This document shows, in pieces, positions 58,661 to 64,000 of a stretch of DNA of 64,000 bases. Under the pieces are notes generated by a model. That model saw nothing but the letters and a program-made list of their open reading frames with translations. It did not search any database and had not been told where the DNA came from. The translations under genes and the position numbers were made by a program. Numbering within the stretch: position 1 is the first letter of the stretch; every line of letters begins with the position of its first letter. The stretch is from NCBI GenBank assembly GCA_003952965.2, contig CM025853.1, forward strand, positions 1,761,971 to 1,825,970, in the 5' to 3' direction. The stretch comes from Morella rubra. Lineage: Eukaryota; Streptophyta; Magnoliopsida; Fagales; Myricaceae.

Positions 58661-59525
58661 TCAGTTCAGATAGCACATGGATTGGATCCGGACTGAGTAA
58701 TAGGGGAGAATTAGGTGCAGGAGATAAAGGAGGGGGTTTAGTACGAAGAAGACTAGGTTCCATAAAATTGGAATATTGGAGGAAAGTAAGGGGCTTAGCC
58801 GGGGAGGTAGAGAGGAAGGGATAATGATGTTCATCAAATTGAGCATGGCGGGTGATATAAAGCCTAGAGGTAAGGGATCAAAACATCGAAAGCCTTTATA
58901 GGAGGGATTGTAACCTAAAAAAATGCAAGGAATACTGCGAGGAGAGAATTTATTAGGCATGTAATCATGCAAACAAGGATAAACACGACAACCAAAAGGG
59001 TGAAAATTAGCATGATTAGGAGACAAACCGTACAAAAGCTCAAAGGGAGAATTAGACAAACGATTGATGATGTAAGCTGCAGTGCTAAAGGCGTCAATCC
59101 AGAAGCGAGGAGAAGCGTGAGATTGAAAAAAGAGGCGAGACCATTTTCAATCACATGGTGGTGTTTCCGTTCAGCTCAACTATTTTGGGTAGGTGTATAA
59201 GGACAGGAAAGTTGATGATGAATGCTGAAGGTACGAAGATGAGCAGTAAAGCAAGAGCTAGTGAATTCACCCCACCATCACTTTGGAAAATTTTAATACG
59301 AGAAGAATGTTGAGTCTCCACAAAGTTTTGGAATTGGATGAAAACATTGTAGAAATTAGATTTGAATTTTAAAGGATAAAACCAAGTAAAGCGAGAGTAA
59401 TCATCAATAAAAAGGACATAATATATGAAACCCGAATTTGATTTGACAAGGGAAGGACCCCAAATATCGCAATGAATAAGATCTAAAATTGAGGAGGACC
59501 TACGGTTATTACATGGATATGGCAA
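58661..59525 (-). pseudogene. Copia integrase, frameshifted
   Basis: Core: LIHCDIWGPS with the first catalytic Asp, VLFIDDYSRFTWFYPL, and FQSDGG with the second Asp. Just after this the frame shifts, and the C-terminal part (PFELLYGLSPNHANFHPFGC, CIFLGYNPSYKGFRC) continues in another frame at 58661-59059. Confidence 0.88.
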
Positions 59526-59561
59526 GTGATGATTTTTTGCAAGTTGACATGTACTACATAA

Positions 59562-60139
59562 TTAAGGAGAGGGCAACAAAGAGGTAAGATAAATATGACC
59601 TTTTTTATTTAAAGAAGAGATAATAGACTGATTTACATGTCCAAGGCGAGCATGCCATAAATCATAGGAAGCATGTAATGTTTTATTGTTGAGAATGAAA
59701 ATAAAGGTCGAGTTGCCATGCTCTAGCACATATAAGCCACCAACCCTCTTACTGGTTGCTACCACCCTTCTTGTTTGACGATTCCAAATAGCAAAAAGAT
59801 TATCAATAAAGGTAACAACTAAAGGGAAATCAGATGTTAATTTACTAATCGAAAGTAAATTTTTGGTGAGGTGTGGAACAACTAAGACATCTAATAAATG
59901 AACATTGGGAGCAAGGGAGAGACACTAGTATGAGTGATAGGTAAGGATGCACCATTTTCCACTATCACAAAGTCCTTACCAACATATGGTGTGGGCTGAT
60001 CCAAAACAGAGGGGTCATTAGACATATGAACTGAAGCCCCAGTGTCTAGAGACCACTCAGAGCTCGTAGGGTCAGTGAGAGAACAAGACCCAATGAATGC
60101 TTCGGCGTGATAGGCAGCAAAGTCAATGCGGGTGTATCG
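59562..60139 (-). pseudogene. Copia protease and GAG-pre-integrase segment
   Basis: The aspartic protease motif WSLDTGASVHMS lies at about 60020-60058, followed by VENGASLPI. The GAG-pre-integrase block is 59562-59765, with KTLHASYDLWHARLGHVN. The segment is separated from gag by one TAG (60140-60142). Confidence 0.85.
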
Positions 60140-60534
60140 CTAGTGGCACCGGTTGGCGTAGTGACCTTCAACTTGGCAAATCTGACAACGGGGACAACGG
60201 CGCCCATGACTAGAGGAGGAACGACCACTAGAGGAGTTGTTGCAGGTGTTGGTGCAGGAAGAATTTCGCTGGTTGGATCCATGAGAGGAGGCTGTGAATG
60301 CGGTAGCAGGCGGTGCAGAGGGCTCAATGGACCTCTGAAAGATCTCAAAACTCTTAGCTTTGGAGACAAGATCGGCAAAGGTGGGCAGAGGGGTGAGAGC
60401 CATCTGGGCAGAGGAGAAGCTCGAAAAATCGGTGTCGAGTCCGCGAAAGAACCAGTGCACCTTATCGGTGTCATCAACTGGACGACCGATGGCATGAAGC
60501 TGATCACAAAGGATTTTGAAGGTCCGGGCAAAGT
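60140..60534 (-). pseudogene. Copia gag, C-terminal part with zinc knuckle
   Basis: It retains YNFARTFKILCDQLHAIGR and VDDTDKVHWFFRGL of the gag domain and a CCHC zinc knuckle (CQICQVEGHYANRC, about 60146-60187). The N-terminal part is cut off at 60534, where GGP 3' flank begins. Confidence 0.85.
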
Positions 60535-63500
60535 TATATACCCCTCTTTTTATTTCTTCTTCTCTCGGATTGCTAAGGGCAAACTCGCCCACAGTTCATC
60601 CTTTTGCATATCAAGTTATTGGAAGTGTCGACATTTAGGCTGTATTGTCTTCAGTGGATGATTCTTTTCAATTTAATATGAAAATATAATGGAGCTTTTG
60701 GGAAGCATAGAAAAAAGAACGTATCTGTTTAAATTAAATCTTGTATGAACATGGTGAGGGGGAACTCGTACATACAAAAATATAAACTACCCAACTACCA
60801 CCGACAACTTTTGCTGGGGATAAATGATCTGTTACTGAAGTGCACGCCATGCAGCAATACGCCCAGATGAACCAGGACTGCAATGCACCCAACCTTAAAA
60901 CTTACCAAAAAAAGTTCACTTCGTGCGGTGCAGATGAGATCTAAAACTTGAGAAAAAGACAAGAATAAACCTGAAAGTGCATGGCTTTGATATTTTGCAA
61001 GGACGGTCGACGTTTTGCTATTTTTTCCATGCCTCATAATTTTGCGAGGACGAACATATTCCATTGAGGCTTCTCCATTAATCAATCTCAACTTTATATG
61101 AACGTACACAATGTTAACCTTTTTTTTCTTTTTTTGGCATCGTGAAATATGCCTACTTCCATTATACGACTCATGAATATAGTCTATGACAAAATTTGGA
61201 AGTATCGAACAGAAGGGATCCTTGTGGAAGCTAGTATATAAATTAGGCTTAATTGGTCTATTAGTCTGAAGGTATTACCCAATCCCAAACTGATCCTTAG
61301 GGAAAGTTTCGTCCTAAACTAGTTTATGTAGAATTTTTTTTATCATAAGGTGCTCATTTTGTCAACTCGAATGATTCCGTAAATGGCAAATCCTACGTAG
61401 CTAATGGGACACATGTTAACCAATTGCCAATAACTACGTGTCCCTCTTAATTTCTAAATCACTCAGCATGTCCTGTATGACTAGCCCACATTAATATTAA
61501 TTCCACCTTTCTCTACGTTTGACAAGGAAAAAATTCTCTCTGTCAACTCTCCCGTAAACACTGAGTTGGTTCATGTTAACATGGAGCAAAGAGTTTGAAA
61601 TAAAATTAAAATTAATAAGAACCGGTCATAAGTAGCATGTATAGTGATTTGACAATCAATGAGGAAATTGACAAATGGTTAACACGTGTCCTGTTAGCCA
61701 TGTTTGATTTTCTTTCATTTACAGGATCACTCGATTTGACAAACTGATAACTTCAGGACAAGAAGAATTCCACATGGACCAGTATAGGACGAAACTTACC
61801 CTAGAGACCAGTTTAGGATTAAGCAATACGTGAAGTACTAGTGAACTAATTAAGCCTATAAATTATACTACTCATGTATATACTCAACTTTATATTTACA
61901 CAATGTACCCCAAATAGCACAGCAACACATGTTTAACGCTGGCACACAAAAGCACAGCAGAGTAAATTCTGCACGCAGCCTGCATCTTAGTTGACAGGCT
62001 CCATCTCTCCAGCAGCTCCACATGGAGCAAATTGCTTAAAGAATTACTCGCACATATATTCTGGAACAAAATTCTAAGATGTACTTTTACCCCTACAAGC
62101 TATAGAGCCTATAGGAACCGAAATTTAACAAGGAATCAGAATTAATATATACTTTTGGAGGAATCACTCTCTCGTACCCGACAGCAAATGTAGCCGAACT
62201 TTGGTTCATATTCTGTTTACAAATTATTAGCAGCAAAGGCGAGATGAAGAAGTCGTTTCCGATCGATAAGGGCTGAGAGATTCGGATTTGCTTATAAGAC
62301 GACGTCATTAATTACCATGTAGAATCATGAACATAAACACTTCTAAGAGGAACATAACCTGAAACTTCAATTATGAAAGCTTTCGGTGCAGGTTTTACAT
62401 TTGGCGACGGCATCCGCATTACATTCCTTGTTTTGGGTCAAGATTATTCTGCCAGCAACCATTTTTTTTTTTTGGCTAAGTGGTAAAAGTATTAAAATCT
62501 GTCAAAATACTACATCTGTGATCTGTTAGAGCAAAATCATAATCAACATGATTTTATACGCAGCGGAAAATAAACAGTATGAACTTTTATCTCCTGCCAT
62601 TATGTTCAGCACTTGAACAAAATCTCTAAACTAATACAACATTATTAGTACAGAGAGAAAGCGAAAACTGAGCTCTTCCAACCTATGCCTATGCCTTTTA
62701 GAGTGTGTCTTATATGGTATACACAAGCCTCTATTTATAGGCTAGGTCAGGGACCCTCAATATGGTACAGATTCTGATTTATTCCTTCCATCAAGAAATA
62801 TATCAAATCAGAATCAATCAAATTGCAATCAATTACAATAGAATCAAAAATGTAATCAATTTGTCACTGACTCCATAATCTTATTAATTGACACCATAAT
62901 CTTTACTTATTAAGAGATTATTCTCATATGTCAACTATTTCACCAAAAGGAAATATTCTAACATGATCTTCCTGGGGGCAACTCAGTATCTCGTGTCCAC
63001 AGACGTGCACACAAACACAAAAACCAAAGAGCCAGTCACAGATTACAGACCATGCATGCATGGGGTTACAATGAAACAGGAAGCAAAATGTAGAGAATGG
63101 TCTATGATTATCTAATTAGATGGACTCTGCGTGGCTTGTACATCAGCAATTGAATTTTCCTCGTGATCTATCGCCTTGTATATCCAAGATCATTGTACCT
63201 TCTTATGGTCCATATATTCTCATTGCTGCAGATTCTTTTTCAATGGGTTTATAGAATCCCCCGGAGAGCATCATGTTATATATACATGCATCCCAACATT
63301 AGTATTCGGCATCTTGTACTTCTCGAACCTATCGTTTAAAGGGGTAACGATGAGAAAAAGGGAGAGGAAAATTTTGTTACTCTTTTTAAATATTTTAGTA
63401 TTAATACAAGTTGATATCTCTTCAGCTTTGTGGGAGAAAGAAATTGACGATCATCCCCCTCAAGCAGGGGACGTAGCAATTTCAATGTAATTCCATACAT

Positions 63501-64000
63501 TCATTTCTGGTTTAGTACCCTTGCTTCTTCTGTGATGCAGATTACATGCAACAGTACTTAAAGGGAAAATCTGAATTAATTGACCAACAATTAGATCAAG
63601 TCTTAAAGGCACGAGTCATGCAATCCATTTGTGCTGGTATCGTAATTTTCCAATCCCATGTTTCTCCTGGAAAATTAACAACACTGTTTTTTGGGATTAG
63701 TAGGATACTCAAAAGCTTTTCTGTAGCTTTTTAACATGGAACAATATCATTTTTTGAGGTAACGAAGAAAACTGTGCATCAATCTCATGTCCCGGTTAGG
63801 ACAAACCTTGGAGTATGTGGGGAGCACATGAAAAATATCATTTTCATTATCAAAACTTGTTAGAGAGTCCACATCTACTGCCGGCCAACTCATTAAATAA
63901 AGGAAAGATTTAAAAAATGTTGGGGCTTTCCAATTTTATCACATAGCATCAAGGTAAAATGAATGTTTGAATGCTTAATCAAATGATCCCATCTTTCTAT
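60535..64000. repeat. Segmental duplication block C (downstream of the dead GGP copy)
   Basis: Homologous to block A from the GGP 3' UTR (CTTTTTATTTCTTCTTCTCTCGGATTGCTA) to the window end (ATGAATGTTTGAATGCTTAATC). It is longer than A mainly because of the solo LTR at 62524-62963. It probably continues past the window. No intact gene. Confidence 0.85.
62519..62968 (-). mobile_element. Solo LTR with exact 5-bp target duplication
   Basis: Element 62524-62963 (440 bp). On the minus strand it starts TGTTAGAATATTTCC and ends TTTTGCTCTAACA. It is flanked by TGATC at 62519-62523 and 62964-62968. A TATA box (CTATAAATAGAGG, about 62730-62743) fits an LTR promoter on the minus strand. Blocks A and B have the empty site, which fixes the insertion as later than the block duplication. 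No other copy of this LTR is in the window; it is unlike the copia LTR at 56724. Confidence 0.9.

Larger units (their letters stand above)
56724..60534 (-). mobile_element. 5'-truncated, decayed Ty1/copia retrotransposon
   Basis: Minus-strand order from 60534 down: gag C-part with zinc knuckle, protease, GAG-pre-integrase, integrase, reverse transcriptase, RNase H, polypurine tract and 3' LTR. This is the copia order. The 5' LTR, primer site and gag N-terminus are missing. The left part of the host gene (rest of exon 2, intron 2, exon 3 and about 50 bp of 3' UTR of the GGP copy) is missing at the same junction, so one deletion probably removed both. No target duplication can be seen for this reason. 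Multiple stops and frameshifts mean the element cannot move by itself. Confidence 0.92.

Noticed and set aside
57952..58824. 290-codon open frame on the plus strand
   Set aside because: Antisense of the copia reverse transcriptase and integrase region; the minus strand carries the real domains.
1..64000. CRISPR arrays, bacterial operons, integrated plastid or mitochondrial genes
   Set aside because: None seen. Direct repeats are tandem, transposon-derived or microsatellite, and all recognised genes are nuclear plant genes with spliceosomal introns.

Overview
The window is nuclear DNA of a flowering plant, almost certainly a eudicot. The evidence is spliced plant genes with GT-AG introns, AT-rich intergenic DNA, several classes of plant transposon, and plant-specific families (an F-box/PP2-B protein and the SAMDC upstream-ORF leader). 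I cannot name the species. No bacterial operon, CRISPR array, rRNA or tRNA gene was found.

Layout. 1-11722: two nearly identical tandem copies of a 5,884-bp unit, with one base difference noticed by eye. The unit carries only the last exon of a minus-strand F-box/PP2-B gene, so the first copy is an orphan exon. The second copy joins the remaining exons, up to 12989, but that gene is broken by frameshifts. 13.6-20.8 kb: transposon-rich, with a Mutator-like element with exact 9-bp target duplication, a TRIM, a hAT-like element with a 20-G run, two Tourist-like MITEs and a foldback element. 24.1-26.4 kb: a complete S-adenosylmethionine decarboxylase (SAMDC) gene with its tiny and small upstream ORFs, which in plants sense polyamines. 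28.3-29.5 kb: a complete two-exon GDP-L-fucose synthase gene. 29.5-46 kb: no gene recognised; AT-rich DNA, MITEs and a probable gypsy LTR relic. 46.4-64 kb: a cluster of gamma-glutamyl peptidase (GGP) genes. Two are intact three-exon genes of 250 residues each. The third copy is dead: it lacks exon 1 and is cut inside exon 2 by the 3' LTR of a 5'-truncated, decayed copia element. The flanks of the cluster are themselves duplicated (47.6-50.7 kb matches 60.5-64 kb, and part matches 55.4-56.4 kb), and a solo LTR has entered one copy.

The genes do not form one pathway: SAMDC is polyamine synthesis, GER is nucleotide-sugar synthesis for fucosylated glycans, GGP is turnover of glutathione and its conjugates, and PP2-B is an F-box lectin-like family. 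I found no convincing undescribed system. The best leads are structural: how the 5.9-kb duplication formed (with a templated 27-bp filler), the rearranged GGP array, and the foldback family with 9-bp target duplications.
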